Source: Mycoplana dimorpha (GTDB lineage: Bacteria > Pseudomonadota > Alphaproteobacteria > Rhizobiales > Rhizobiaceae). From it: DNA of 64,000 nucleotides. Below, in pieces: positions 55,168 to 64,000 of the stretch. The number at the start of each line of letters is the position of its first letter. Position 1 is the stretch's first letter. A program made the translations under genes and the position numbers. A model generated the notes under the pieces. That model saw only the letters and a list, made by a program, of their open reading frames with translations, was not told the DNA's origin and did no database searches. The DNA is taken from NCBI RefSeq assembly GCF_003046475.1, contig NZ_PZZZ01000004.1, positions 285,195-349,194 of the forward strand, written 5' to 3'.

Positions 55168-58038
55168 TCAGCGTGCCTCGGCAACCCGTGCAAGGGCGGT
55201 AGCGAGGCTCGTCATCTGTTGTTCCAGTTCGGCAAGCCGTTCGCGTTCGGCCTCGACCACCTCGGGTTTCGCATTGGCAACGAACTTCTCGTTGCCGAGC
55301 TTACCGCGAATGCGATCGGCCTCGGCGCTGGCCTTGGCGATCGCCTTCTCCAGCCGCGCCGTCTCGGCGGCGAGATCGATCAGGCTGCCGAGCGGGAGGC
55401 AGGCGGTCGCCTCGCCGATGACGATCTGCGCCGAGCCCTTCGGCGCCTCGTCGGCAAGCGCGATCGCGTCGACGCGGGCAAGCCTGCGGATCGCCGGCTC
55501 GTGGCGCTCGATGCGCGTCCGCGTCTGCGCATTGGCGCCGACGACGACGAGCGGCGCCACCGCCGAGGGCGGCACGTTCATCTCGGCGCGCACCGAGCGG
55601 ATGCCGGAGACGAGATCGACCAGCCAGTTGATCTCGTCGGCGGCCGCATCGTCCGCGTAAGCCGGCGTCGGCCATTCGGCGTGGCAGATCAGGCCGGCGC
55701 GCTCGTTGCCCTCGCCCGCCGTATGCGCCCAGAGCTCCTCGGTCATGAAGGGCATGAAGGGGTGCAGGAGCTTATATGTCTCCTCCAGCACATAGGCCGC
55801 GCAAGCCTGGGATTCGGCCTTGGCGCCCTCGTCTTCGCCGTTGAAGACCGGCTTCAGCAGTTCCAGGTACCAGTCGCAGAACTGGTTCCAGACGAAGCGG
55901 TAGAGCGATCCTGCCGCATCGTTGAAGCGATAGGTTTCGATCGCGTCAGTGACGTCGCGGGCGGTGCGGGCCAGTTCGGTGAGGATCCAGCGGTTGATCG
56001 TCAGCGACGCCGCTTCCGGCACGAACTGCGGATCGAGCTTGACGCCGTTCATCTCGGCAAAGCGGGTGGCGTTCCAGAGCTTGGTGCCGAAGTTGCGATA
56101 GCCGGCGACGCGGGCCGGATCGAGCTTCACGTCCCGCCCCTGCGCCGCCATGATCGCCAGCGTGAAGCGCAGCGCGTCGGCGCCATATTCGTCGATCAGT
56201 TCGAGCGGGTCGATGACGTTGCCCTTCGACTTCGACATCTTCTGCCCGTTCTTGTCGCGCACCAGGGCGTGGACGTAGACGGTGTGGAAGGGCTCGATCG
56301 GCTCGCCGAGGTCGTCCTTCATGAAGTGCAGGCCCATCATCATCATGCGGGCAACCCAGAAGAAGATGATGTCGAAGCCGGTAACGAGCACGTCGGTCTG
56401 GTAGTAGCGATCCAGTTCCGGCGTCTGCTTCGGCCAGCCGAGCGTCGAGAACGGCCAGAGCGCCGAGGAGAACCAGGTGTCGAGCACGTCCTCGTCGCGG
56501 GTCAGGATCTCGCCGGGCTTGAAGTTTTCCAGCTTCTCCTCGACCCAGGCCTTCCAAGGCCCTTCGTGGGAGATGTAGTGCTGGATTGCGGCGTGCAGCG
56601 CCTCCTCCTCGGTCTTCTCGACGAAGACCTGCCCGTCCGGTCCGTACCAGGCCGGGATTTGATGACCCCACCACAGCTGACGGGACACGCACCAGGGCTG
56701 GATGTTCTCCATCCACTCGAAGTAGGTCTTTTCCCAGTTCTTCGGCACGAATTTGGTCCGGCCTTCGCGCACCGAGGCGATCGCTGGCTTTGCCAGCGTC
56801 TTGGCGTCGACATACCACTGCTCGGTCAGGCGCGGCTCGATCGGCACGCCGCCGCGGTCGCCGTGCGGCACCGTGTGCTTGTGCGGCTCGATCTTGTCGA
56901 CGAGCCCCGCTTCCTCGAGGATCTCGACGATGATCTTGCGCGCCTCGAACCGGTCCTTGCCCTCCAGCTGATCCCAGGCGCCATGCAGCGCCGCGGGATG
57001 ATCGAGGCCCTCGAGGAAGTCCTCGTTGTCCTTGATCGTGATGCGTCCCTCGATCGTCAGGACATTGATGGCGCGCAGGCCGCGGCGCTTGCCGACCTCA
57101 AAGTCGTTGAAGTCGTGGGCGGGCGTCATCTTGACGGCGCCGGTTCCGGCCGTCGGGTCCGGGTATTCATCGGCGACGATCGGTATGCGGCGGCCGACGA
57201 TCGGCAGGATGACGTGCTTGCCGACGATGCCCTTGTAGCGCTCGTCGTCCGGGTGGACGGCGACGCCGGTGTCGCCGAGCATGGTTTCCGGCCGCGTCGT
57301 CGCCACCACCAGATAGTCGCGGGTCTCCCACTCGGTCGGCTTGCCGTCCTCGTCGAAGGCGACGGGGTGCTGGTAGGTGACGCCCGGCTCCAGCGGATAG
57401 CGAAGGTGCCAGAGATTGCCGTTGACCTCGATCTGCTCGACCTCGAGATCGGAGATGGCGGTCAGGAGCTTCGGGTCCCAGTTCACAAGGCGCTTGTCCT
57501 TGTAGATCAGGCCTTCCTTGTAGAGCGAGACGAAGACTTCGAGCACGGCCTCCGAGAGACCCTCATCCATCGTGAAGCGCTCGCGCGACCAGTCGCAGGA
57601 GGCACCGAGGCGGCGCAACTGGTTGAAGATCAGGCCGCCGGATTCGGCCTTCCATTCCCAGACCTTCTCGATGAAGGCCTCGCGGCCCATCTCACGACGG
57701 TGCTGCTGCTTTTCCATCAGCTTGCGCTCGACGACCATCTGGGTGGCGATGCCGGCATGGTCCATGCCGGGCTGCCACAGCACGTCCTTGCCGCGCATGC
57801 GCTCGAAACGCACCATGATGTCCTGCAGGGTGTTGTTGAGCGCATGGCCCATGTGCAGCGAACCGGTGACGTTCGGCGGCGGAATGACGATCGAGAAGGT
57901 CTCGGCGCCGGGCTTGGCCCCCGCGCCGGCGCGAAACGCGTCCGCCTCCTCCCAGGTCCTCGCAATTCTCGGTTCTACGGCCGCGGAATCATAGTTTTTC
58001 TCAAGCATCTTGATGGCCATACCCATTGTTGCAGTCAT
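55168..58038 (-). CDS. valS: valyl-tRNA synthetase
   Basis: A 956-residue class I synthetase. The HIGH-type motif is in [20 protein letters not shown] and the KMSKS motif in [14 protein letters not shown]. The CP1 editing domain ([19 protein letters not shown]) and a C-terminal coiled coil ([20 protein letters not shown]) are present. The reported start is the first ATG at 58038; homologues usually begin at [16 protein letters not shown], the ATG at 58008, so ten residues are uncertain. Confidence 0.97.
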   Translation of the reverse strand: MTATMGMAIKMLEKNYDSAAVEPRIARTWEEADAFRAGAGAKPGAETFSIVIPPPNVTGSLHMGHALNNTLQDIMVRFERMRGKDVLWQPGMDHAGIATQMVVERKLMEKQQHRREMGREAFIEKVWEWKAESGGLIFNQLRRLGASCDWSRERFTMDEGLSEAVLEVFVSLYKEGLIYKDKRLVNWDPKLLTAISDLEVEQIEVNGNLWHLRYPLEPGVTYQHPVAFDEDGKPTEWETRDYLVVATTRPETMLGDTGVAVHPDDERYKGIVGKHVILPIVGRRIPIVADEYPDPTAGTGAVKMTPAHDFNDFEVGKRRGLRAINVLTIEGRITIKDNEDFLEGLDHPAALHGAWDQLEGKDRFEARKIIVEILEEAGLVDKIEPHKHTVPHGDRGGVPIEPRLTEQWYVDAKTLAKPAIASVREGRTKFVPKNWEKTYFEWMENIQPWCVSRQLWWGHQIPAWYGPDGQVFVEKTEEEALHAAIQHYISHEGPWKAWVEEKLENFKPGEILTRDEDVLDTWFSSALWPFSTLGWPKQTPELDRYYQTDVLVTGFDIIFFWVARMMMMGLHFMKDDLGEPIEPFHTVYVHALVRDKNGQKMSKSKGNVIDPLELIDEYGADALRFTLAIMAAQGRDVKLDPARVAGYRNFGTKLWNATRFAEMNGVKLDPQFVPEAASLTINRWILTELARTARDVTDAIETYRFNDAAGSLYRFVWNQFCDWYLELLKPVFNGEDEGAKAESQACAAYVLEETYKLLHPFMPFMTEELWAHTAGEGNERAGLICHAEWPTPAYADDAAADEINWLVDLVSGIRSVRAEMNVPPSAVAPLVVVGANAQTRTRIERHEPAIRRLARVDAIALADEAPKGSAQIVIGEATACLPLGSLIDLAAETARLEKAIAKASAEADRIRGKLGNEKFVANAKPEVVEAERERLAELEQQMTSLATALARVAEAR

Positions 58039-58084
58039 CGGGTTCTAAACCGGATGCCCGGATTGAAGTCAACACGACAAACGA

Positions 58085-58110
58085 AAGCCGCGCCGGTGCG
58101 GGCGCGGCTT
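58085..58110 (-). terminator. intrinsic terminator after popZ
   Basis: AAGCCGCGCC and GGCGCGGCTT form a perfect 10-bp stem with a 6-base loop, between the popZ stop and the valS start, followed on the minus strand by TTCGTTTG. Confidence 0.6.
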
Positions 58111-58134
58111 ATCGCAACAGCAAAAACAGACCTT

Positions 58135-58890
58135 TTAGCGGCGCGGGCCGCGCGCCACGCGCTCGATCTCTTCACGCACCAGGCGCTCGACGAGCGTCGG
58201 CAGGTTGTCGTCGAGCCACTCCTGCAGCATCGGCCGCAGCATCTCCTCGGCAATCTCGTCGAACGAGCGGCGCGGCTCGGCCTGGACCGCCTCTGCAAGC
58301 ACGCCGAAGGAACCGGACACCTGCGCGCTCACCGCCGGCGACACCAGCGATACTGCGGCGGAGGATAGCGTCTCTTGATGGGTGGACGAAGTCACATGCT
58401 CGTGCGCGGCCGGCCGCGGCTGCTCGAAGCCCGTCGGCGCAGCCGAGGCTTGCCGACCGGCGCCGTTGACAACCGCGGCAGGCGACGTGCCGATCGTCTC
58501 GAACGGGCCGGCCGGGGTGGTTCCCTGGGCAGGACCGGCCGGCTCGCCCTGGCGAAGCATCATGCCGTTACGCTCCGAGGCGGCACGAACCCGGGCGGCG
58601 ACGTCGGCCAGCGACATGGCCGGATGCGGCGGAGAGGTTTCCGGCTGAACCGGTGCAATGGCCGGCCGCGCCAGTTGTTCTGCCGGTGACAGACGCGATT
58701 CTTCGGCATGGAAATCGGCGATGATGATCTCGTCGTCGAAGCTGTCGGCGGCAGCGTCCTGTGCTTCGGCTGCGACCAGCGGTCCCGGTGCCCCGACCGG
58801 CGGCTCATTGCTTTCGATGATCCGGCGGATCGACGCCAGGATCTCGTCCATCGACGGTTCACGCGCTACATTCGGCTGAGCCATTTTCAT
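58135..58890 (-). CDS. popZ: PopZ-family pole-organising protein (DUF2497)
   Basis: A 251-residue protein with the PopZ layout: a short N-terminal helix with the conserved REPSMDEILASIRRIIESNE, a long Pro/Ala/Glu-rich disordered middle, and a C-terminal helical oligomerisation region (FDEIAEEMLRPMLQEWLDDN then LPTLVERLVREEIERVARG). PopZ forms a polar matrix that anchors the chromosome origin and division regulators; in Rhizobiales it marks the growing pole. GGAACGGGG precedes the ATG at 58890; the ATG two codons later is an alternative. Confidence 0.9.
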   Translation of the reverse strand: MKMAQPNVAREPSMDEILASIRRIIESNEPPVGAPGPLVAAEAQDAAADSFDDEIIIADFHAEESRLSPAEQLARPAIAPVQPETSPPHPAMSLADVAARVRAASERNGMMLRQGEPAGPAQGTTPAGPFETIGTSPAAVVNGAGRQASAAPTGFEQPRPAAHEHVTSSTHQETLSSAAVSLVSPAVSAQVSGSFGVLAEAVQAEPRRSFDEIAEEMLRPMLQEWLDDNLPTLVERLVREEIERVARGPRR

Positions 58891-59048
58891 CCCCGTTCCC
58901 TGCCTCACGCGACCGCCGACACGCTCCGAAACAGGCGCGCGCGGTGCGGATTGGCGAGACCATAGGCCAGTCGCGACGGCAAAAAAATCGTCGCGAATCA
59001 ACTCTTAACGAGGATGCACAGATTTGTGCGGCCTGCCAATCGGGGATG

Positions 59049-60443
59049 TCAGCGCCCGTCGACGGTGCGCAGGCCGAACCACTTGTCCTTGACGGCTTCG
59101 TAGTGTTCCTCGGCCCGATACTCGGCCACCTTGAGGTTCTGGCCGCGAACCGTCAGCTGCCCCATGGCGGCGAGCAGCGAATAGCTGGCGACCACCGCGA
59201 CGCGCTGCGAAATCACCAGACTTTCCTGGGCGTCGAGCACCGTCTGCTGGGCGATCAGCACGTCGAGCGTGGTCCGCTGGCCGACGTTGCGCTCCTCGAC
59301 GACGCCCTGCAGCGCCAGGTTGGCCGCCTGGATCTCGGCCTGGTTGGCGCGGATCGCCGCGCGCGCGGCCTCGAGCTGGGTGTGGGCGGAGATGATCATC
59401 TGCTGCACCTCGAGGCGCGCCGAATCGACGAGGATGCGCTGCTGGCCGAGCCGTTCCTTAGCCTGGCGGACCTGGCCGTACTCGGCCCCGCCCTGATAGA
59501 GCGGCACGGTCACCCGCGCCGAAATGCTGCCCGAGACGTGGTCGTTGGTGCTGGTGCTGCCGTTGACCGAGCGGAACACGTCGCCCTGGATGGAAACGCC
59601 GGGCAACAGGCTGCCCTCGGCCGCCTTGACGTTGTAGCCGGCCGAATCGACGCTGCGCTGCGCCGAAAGGATCTGCGGATTCTCGCGCAAGCCGATCGCC
59701 ACCGCCTGGTCGAGCGACCGCGGCATGCCGCGGGTTGCCGGTTGCGGCTGGCTGATGTTCCGCGGCTGGTCGCCGACGATCTGGAAGTAGACGGCCTCAC
59801 TGGTCGTCAGCGCCGCCTGGGCGGAGACCAGCAGCGCCTGGGCCTGGGCGAGCTGCGCCTCGGCCAGGCTCACGTCGGTCTGCGTGCCCTCGCCAACCTG
59901 CAGGCGTGCCCTCGAGGCGTTGAGCTGCTCGCGCAGGAACGCGAGGTTCTTCTTCCGGATCGCCAGGATCGCCTGGTCGCGCCAGATGTTGGCATACGCT
60001 TCGACGGCGTTGAGAAGAAGGTTGATCTCCTGCGAGCGGAGCGACTCGCGGTTGGAAAGCACGTTGGCTTCGGCCGACCTGACCCGGTTGAGGGTCTGGA
60101 ATCCGTCAAAGATCTGCTGGGTGATCGAGACGCCGAAGGAGGACGTAAAGGTGTCGCTGCGCTTGCTGGGTTGGCCGAACCCGGATGAAACGGCCTTGTC
60201 GAACTGTCGCCGCGTCGCATTCGCCTCGGCAACGCCGTTGACCTGCGGCCGCATCGCCGCCTTGGCGATCGTGACGTTCTCATCGATCGCCCGCAGCGCC
60301 GCGCGGGCGGCGTTCAGGTCCGGGTTGTTGGCGTAGGTCTTCGCCATCGCGCCGGCGACGGTTTCGGCCCAGACCGGCTGGGTCGAAGCCAGAAGAAGAG
60401 AAACGAGCGCCGCCGAAACTGCGGACTTGCGAAAGATGGACAC
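59049..60443 (-). CDS. tolC: TolC family outer-membrane efflux protein
   Basis: A 464-residue outer-membrane channel for type I secretion and drug efflux. I start at GTG 60443, supported by TGGAGTAACTAC and by the signal peptide it opens (SIFRKSAVSAALVSLLLAS, cleaved after VWA). The two internally repeated helical halves are visible (AKTYANNPDLNAARAALRAI; AVAIGLRENPQILSAQRSVD). It could serve export of the RTX protease at 17.8 kb, though no inner-membrane partner is in the window. Confidence 0.94.
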   Translation of the reverse strand: MSIFRKSAVSAALVSLLLASTQPVWAETVAGAMAKTYANNPDLNAARAALRAIDENVTIAKAAMRPQVNGVAEANATRRQFDKAVSSGFGQPSKRSDTFTSSFGVSITQQIFDGFQTLNRVRSAEANVLSNRESLRSQEINLLLNAVEAYANIWRDQAILAIRKKNLAFLREQLNASRARLQVGEGTQTDVSLAEAQLAQAQALLVSAQAALTTSEAVYFQIVGDQPRNISQPQPATRGMPRSLDQAVAIGLRENPQILSAQRSVDSAGYNVKAAEGSLLPGVSIQGDVFRSVNGSTSTNDHVSGSISARVTVPLYQGGAEYGQVRQAKERLGQQRILVDSARLEVQQMIISAHTQLEAARAAIRANQAEIQAANLALQGVVEERNVGQRTTLDVLIAQQTVLDAQESLVISQRVAVVASYSLLAAMGQLTVRGQNLKVAEYRAEEHYEAVKDKWFGLRTVDGR

Positions 60444-60661
60444 GTAGTTACTCCAGATTGGACCGGTGACCGATCCGACGCAACACGGCCCGATCTGGCG
60501 CCGCGTCAGATGATCCCTGCGTCTGCGACAGCCCTTCGGCCACCGCATCCGCGATTCATGCCATCACCTGTTTATCTCCCCATCACCGACACTAACGTAT
60601 CGGTTGTTTCAAATGTGTGCATAAACCGCGGAAAAAATCGACTCGGATTTTCGAAACGCCG

Positions 60662-61315
60662 TTAAAACACGAATTCTGCCGCCTTGCGGAACCCTGGCAG
60701 CGGCTTGACGGCGGTGTTGAAGGCGCGAACCTCGGACACCGTGCCGCGCTCCTTGACGAAGAGCCGCGCCTGGGAGGCGTTGCCATATCCCTCCACCGCC
60801 ACCAGACGGCCGCCGTCGCGCAATTCGGCGAGCAGCGCATCCGGCACCACTTCGACCGCCCCGTTGACGAAGATCACGTCATAGGGAGCCTCGGCGGCGT
60901 ATCCCTTCTCCAGTTCGCCGGTGACCACGGCGACGTTGTCGTAACCGAGCTCCGCCAGCGTCTCGCCGGCCTTGGCGGCCAGCGCCTCGTCGCTTTCCAG
61001 GGCGACGACCGAGCCGGCCAGCAGCGACAGGACCGCAGAGGCATAGCCGGTGCCGCAACCGACCTCGAGCACCACGTCGTTCTTGGTGATGGTGGCGAGC
61101 TGGATCAGCTTGGCGAGCGGCGACGGCTGCATCAGATAGCGGCCCGGCGCGAGCTCGATGTCGTTGTCGATATAGGCGAGCGGTTTTTGCGCGGCCGGCA
61201 CGAAGGCCTCGCGCGGCACGGCCAGGAACACCTCGAGCACCGAATGCGAGGTAACGTCCGTGGTCCGGATCTGGTTGTCGACCATTTTAATGCGCGCTGC
61301 GGTGTAATCCATCAT
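60662..61315 (-). CDS. PIMT-family methyltransferase (Pcm paralogue) next to tolC
   Basis: A 217-residue SAM-dependent methyltransferase of the isoaspartate-methyltransferase family: N-terminal MVDNQIRTTDVTSHSVLEVF, motif I VVLEVGCGTGYASAVLS, then YDVIFVNGAVEVVPDALLAE. It differs from the pcm at 35.5 kb; the target-recognition segment MFVPPQF is replaced by AFVPAAQKP. Alphaproteobacteria commonly keep this paralogue just upstream of tolC. Substrate is unproven. Confidence 0.9.
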   Translation of the reverse strand: MMDYTAARIKMVDNQIRTTDVTSHSVLEVFLAVPREAFVPAAQKPLAYIDNDIELAPGRYLMQPSPLAKLIQLATITKNDVVLEVGCGTGYASAVLSLLAGSVVALESDEALAAKAGETLAELGYDNVAVVTGELEKGYAAEAPYDVIFVNGAVEVVPDALLAELRDGGRLVAVEGYGNASQARLFVKERGTVSEVRAFNTAVKPLPGFRKAAEFVF

Positions 61316-61715
61316 TGCTGCCCTGTCAGAAGCTCGCGACCGGTTCGCCGGCCGATAAACAGGGTTGTCTTAAAGCCCTTTCGCAGCCGGTGTCCATACG
61401 CATAGCCGCTGCGGGTTGGCAAAAAGATGGCAGCAGAGGAGGCATCCACGGCAAATCGCCCCCGCCGGCACGCCGCCGCCACGCTGCAGCGACGTCGATG
61501 GAGAAGCGCTTCTCCGGCGGTCGGCAGCATGACGCAGACCCCGCATCAGCCATGAGCGCCTCACGACGGCACACCGCCGGATTGCGAGCATCGCCGGTTG
61601 GCCGCCCGGCCCCGCCTCAGGGGTCGACGACTGCAGGCAATCGCGCGCCCCTTGCCTCGGGCCGTCAACCGACGATAAATTGCATCTGCCGCACACACCG
61701 GCATTGGAGGACGTC
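61316..61715. other. intergenic region, no gene supported
   Basis: This 400-bp GC-rich divergent region lies between the PIMT paralogue and the small lipoprotein gene. Open frames on both strands lack ribosome sites and known motifs. No repeat or terminator was identified. Confidence 0.4.
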
Positions 61716-61889
61716 ATGATCCATCGTGCCATGCTCATCACGCTTGCCCTCGCGCTCATCGCCCTGCCGGGATGCGCCACCACCGGCGCCGCCAACAACA
61801 CGACCTACGCGCAGTACCAGGGCCCCTCGCCCGACGCCGAAATCACCGGAATGCGGTCCGGCACGATCAACGCGTCAGGTTATTATTGA
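61716..61889 (+). CDS. small lipoprotein (57 aa)
   Basis: A 57-residue protein starting at the ATG at 61716, with TTGGAGGACGTC upstream. MIHRAMLITLALALIALPGC is a lipoprotein signal with lipobox LPGC (Cys20), followed by a short Thr/Ala/Tyr-rich mature part (ATTGAANNTTYAQYQG). It is presumably anchored in a membrane facing the periplasm. Function is unknown; a short lipoprotein of this sort may be a wall-associated or entericidin-like protein. Confidence 0.75.
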   Translation: MIHRAMLITLALALIALPGCATTGAANNTTYAQYQGPSPDAEITGMRSGTINASGYY

Positions 61890-62145
61890 GCGGTATCGGC
61901 TCCAGCCCTTAACGCGGTCGTGTGAAACATCGCGATTGTGTTTGGTCCTGTTTAGCGCATTGTTTCGCCCCGAAACCGCTCGAGGCTTTCCATTACAGCG
62001 CGTCTGCGTGGTCTACACAGCGCACTCAACGAGCATTCAGTCAGAACTTGAGGGCATGAAAGGCTCGCAGGAAAGCAAGAGCTGCGATCTCCTTCCAGTG
62101 CCAGACTCATTGGCTCGCCGCAAGCCACCCCCCCTAAACTGCCAT

Positions 62146-63183
62146 TTATTGAGTGTATCCTGGAAAAGCCGCCCAGAAAAATGCCGCCAGCAGAACAAAG
62201 GCAACAACGTTGCGCCGAATTGTTTTCTTCGAGCCCACCAAATGCGCATGGTCGTTCTCCCCGCCAGGTAGATATCCCCGATTGATCATATCGACGTAAT
62301 CGTCATAGCCTTCACCGTATAGTGATTGCCACTTAGCCTCGACCTGAGAGGGTGCGATCTGCCCTAGCACTTCGATTTCTTGAAGTTTGAGGAAGTTTCG
62401 GTACGGCATTTTGCAACGAGTGATTATGAAGTAACCCCAGCCCAACACTGAATTTGCAATTGCTCCGAACGCGACTACACGGCTGAACCAACTTATTCCT
62501 CCGTTTTTCCAAACGTCGATTGAAATCAGGATTCCAATAACAAAAAAGAGGATGACATAGAAAAACATAGCAAGAAGCCATCCAAGCGATATCAAATCAA
62601 CAAGGCGGCTCTGAATCGGGGAAATCAACAGATGCGGAATTCTGGTCGGAAAGTACCGTGGATAATTTTCATGCCAAAAATATTTTGAGATATATATTGG
62701 CCTTAGCTGCTCAGGGTAATGATTATTAACAATATATTTTATGGTGCTTTCAAGCGTATAGACGTTATTTTGCGCTAGGAGAGATAGGGTACTGAGTAAT
62801 CCACTAAAGAAAATCAGAAACTCTCTCACGCCTTTGATGTCACGGACGTCAACACCAGGGAGAGAAATCTTTACGCTTAGGGAAAAGTAATCAGCAGCAA
62901 GAAACGCAAAGATGACGAGGCTCGTCAGTACCAGGCGATTGGATCGCGCCAATGCCGCGTCCCTCGCAGGCAGCAGATCGTCGACCATCGCCTTATTGAG
63001 ATCGAAGCCCGCCTCTTGCTCATAGTTTTGCAAATCGAGGCCAATGATCTCTCCGGGTGTCTTCCACTCGATTGGGAAGTTTCTACGAAAGCGCTGACGG
63101 TTTCGGCGTCTCCAGGCCGCAATTGCGATTGGGCGCCAGATTAGGATCCAGAGGCGCCGAGGGAGCGACCGTTTGTCGAGCAT
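62146..63183 (-). CDS. hypothetical five-pass membrane protein, AT-rich
   Basis: A 345-residue protein I do not recognise. An Arg/Trp-rich N-terminus (WRRRNRQRFRRNFP) is followed by a short soluble stretch, then membrane segments near 84-102, 122-138, 199-222, 235-254 and 325-340. The loops hold NYEQEAGFDLNKAMVDD and a charged, Tyr-rich region (YISKYFWHENYPRYFPTR). A conserved-looking soluble part follows TM4 (LQEIEVLGQIAPSQVEAKWQ). Base composition is AT-rich and codon use differs from the neighbours, like the NACHT gene at 8-10 kb. It lies 276 bp from tRNA-Cys, a common integration target, but no integrase was found. It may be a recent acquisition. Confidence 0.75.
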   Translation of the reverse strand: MLDKRSLPRRLWILIWRPIAIAAWRRRNRQRFRRNFPIEWKTPGEIIGLDLQNYEQEAGFDLNKAMVDDLLPARDAALARSNRLVLTSLVIFAFLAADYFSLSVKISLPGVDVRDIKGVREFLIFFSGLLSTLSLLAQNNVYTLESTIKYIVNNHYPEQLRPIYISKYFWHENYPRYFPTRIPHLLISPIQSRLVDLISLGWLLAMFFYVILFFVIGILISIDVWKNGGISWFSRVVAFGAIANSVLGWGYFIITRCKMPYRNFLKLQEIEVLGQIAPSQVEAKWQSLYGEGYDDYVDMINRGYLPGGENDHAHLVGSKKTIRRNVVAFVLLAAFFWAAFPGYTQ

Positions 63184-63459
63184 GAAGTCGTGTATCCTAG
63201 TTCATTCGTGCCTGCATCTGGGTGGTCAAAAAATCGCTTCGCGTGGCATATGCCTGCAAACGCCCTCTCCCCTTTAGACGCAACGTGCCACGATCCACTC
63301 GGGAATCAAGCTGGGATTGCCGCAGAAGCCTCAGGTAACAGAACAGCCAGACTGCATGAGAACCCAGATTGGGGCTCATCATGAGAACGCAATACGGAAC
63401 AGCAAAAACCGCCTCCCCCAAAATGGAGGCAAGTTGCTAATTTGTCATAAAAAATTGGA

Positions 63460-63533
63460 TGGAGGCCTCGCCCGGAATCGAACCGGGGTGCAAGGATTTG
63501 CAGTCCTCTGCGTAACCACTCCGCCACGAGGCC
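63460..63533 (-). tRNA. tRNA-Cys (anticodon GCA)
   Basis: On the minus strand, GGCCTCG pairs with CGAGGCC as the acceptor stem, with U73 and an encoded CCA. The anticodon loop CTGCAAA in the AGGA/TCCT stem gives GCA. D and T arms are canonical (GGTTCGATTCC). Confidence 0.97.
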
Positions 63534-63635
63534 GTCCGTTTGCTTTAAAGCGAGTGGTGCCGGGCGTTTAGAACGGATTGAGAAACGGTGCAAGAGGCAT
63601 TCGCCGCCGCGGCCACCTTTTCCCCGGCCGGCGGC

Positions 63636-63920
63636 CTATTTCCGGTAGCCGGCCTTGCGGTTCGCCCACCAGACCGCCAGCCTGCGGCGCTGGCGCCGCA
63701 GGAACGGGGAATCGTGCGACAGCAGCAGCACGCCGAGCGGAATCATCCAGAACCCCAGCACCGGCAGAAAGCCGAGCATGCCGCAGAAGACCAGCAGGAC
63801 GCCGATCAACGTGCGCATCGCGCGCGACTGCGGCAGCTTCTGCCGGAACGAGCCGATGACGATCTCATGGGTGCGGTGATCGATGCCGAAGCGGGTTTTC
63901 GTCGTCTGTCTCGGTTTCAT
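63636..63920 (-). CDS. small membrane protein (94 aa)
   Basis: A 94-residue protein with a basic N-terminal part (RQKLPQSRAMRTLIGVLLVF) and a hairpin of two membrane segments (LIGVLLVFCGMLGFLPVLG; FWMIPLGVLLLSHD), ending in an Arg-rich tail. It resembles small transmembrane (PGPGW-like) proteins of rhizobia. Function is unknown. It is upstream of tRNA-Cys on the same strand. Confidence 0.75.
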   Translation of the reverse strand: MKPRQTTKTRFGIDHRTHEIVIGSFRQKLPQSRAMRTLIGVLLVFCGMLGFLPVLGFWMIPLGVLLLSHDSPFLRRQRRRLAVWWANRKAGYRK

Positions 63921-64000
63921 CGGTCCGTTCGCTGTTCAGAGATGCCGGAATTCCGGTCGCCCGCGCTGACATCTGGTCCTTTGTTGTGAGCCAATCAAGG

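Noticed and set aside
55219-58368. 1,049-codon open frame antisense to valS
   Set aside because: It is a mirror of the valS codon pattern in GC-rich DNA, with no ribosome site or domain; valS is certain.
62146-63533. tRNA-Cys genomic island with att repeats
   Set aside because: I looked for a repeat of the tRNA 3' end on the far side of the AT-rich gene and for an integrase, and found neither.

Overview
The window is a high-GC alphaproteobacterial chromosome segment, most likely from the family Rhizobiaceae. I infer this from ExoR, PopZ (DUF2497), ErpA, TrmFO, the znuA<>znuCB-zur cluster, and the run dgt-argS-SPOR-nagZ-scpA-scpB-...-tatABC-serS-surE-pcm-LytM followed by yajC-secDF. The genus cannot be fixed from this sequence. 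No rRNA, CRISPR array or insertion-sequence transposase was found. Two tRNAs are present: Leu(TAG) and Cys(GCA).

Layout: 1-4.2 kb holds a thioesterase end, a DUF1501/DUF1800 pair and a DUF486 membrane protein. 4.2-10.1 kb is the most unusual part. It contains uvrB with a 93-bp palindromic element inserted in frame, a GIY-YIG nuclease gene between two long palindromic elements, a second diverged copy of the uvrB 3' end, and an AT-rich gene for a NACHT NTPase. 10.7-13.8 kb holds a lineage-type ORF ending in a 39-bp minisatellite, dusA (with a half copy of the uvrB-type palindrome inside it) and a gamma-carbonic-anhydrase-like protein. 13.8-17.1 kb is a complete zinc-uptake locus: znuA diverges from znuC-znuB-zur, with Zur-like palindromes between. 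17.8-20.1 kb is a serralysin-type protease. 20.2-23.9 kb has tig, tRNA-Leu and a two-gene membrane operon.

24.2-25.6 kb carries two tandem three-hairpin RNAs with CTCCTCCC in every loop, followed by two 47-residue DUF1127 proteins. 25.6-61.3 kb is mostly conserved housekeeping: tRNA modification, Sec and Tat export, cell-wall and division factors, chromosome segregation (ScpAB), four aminoacyl-tRNA or nucleotide enzymes, ExoR, an FadL-type porin, ValS, PopZ, TolC and two PIMT-family methyltransferases. 61.7-64 kb ends with a small lipoprotein, an AT-rich membrane-protein gene beside tRNA-Cys, and a small membrane protein.

The main candidates for new biology are (i) the GIY-YIG gene with its flanking palindromes and the uvrB-tail duplication, (ii) the NACHT gene beside it, and (iii) the paired anti-Shine-Dalgarno RNAs linked to DUF1127 genes. 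Function calls are from reading motifs and family knowledge; no database search was run.
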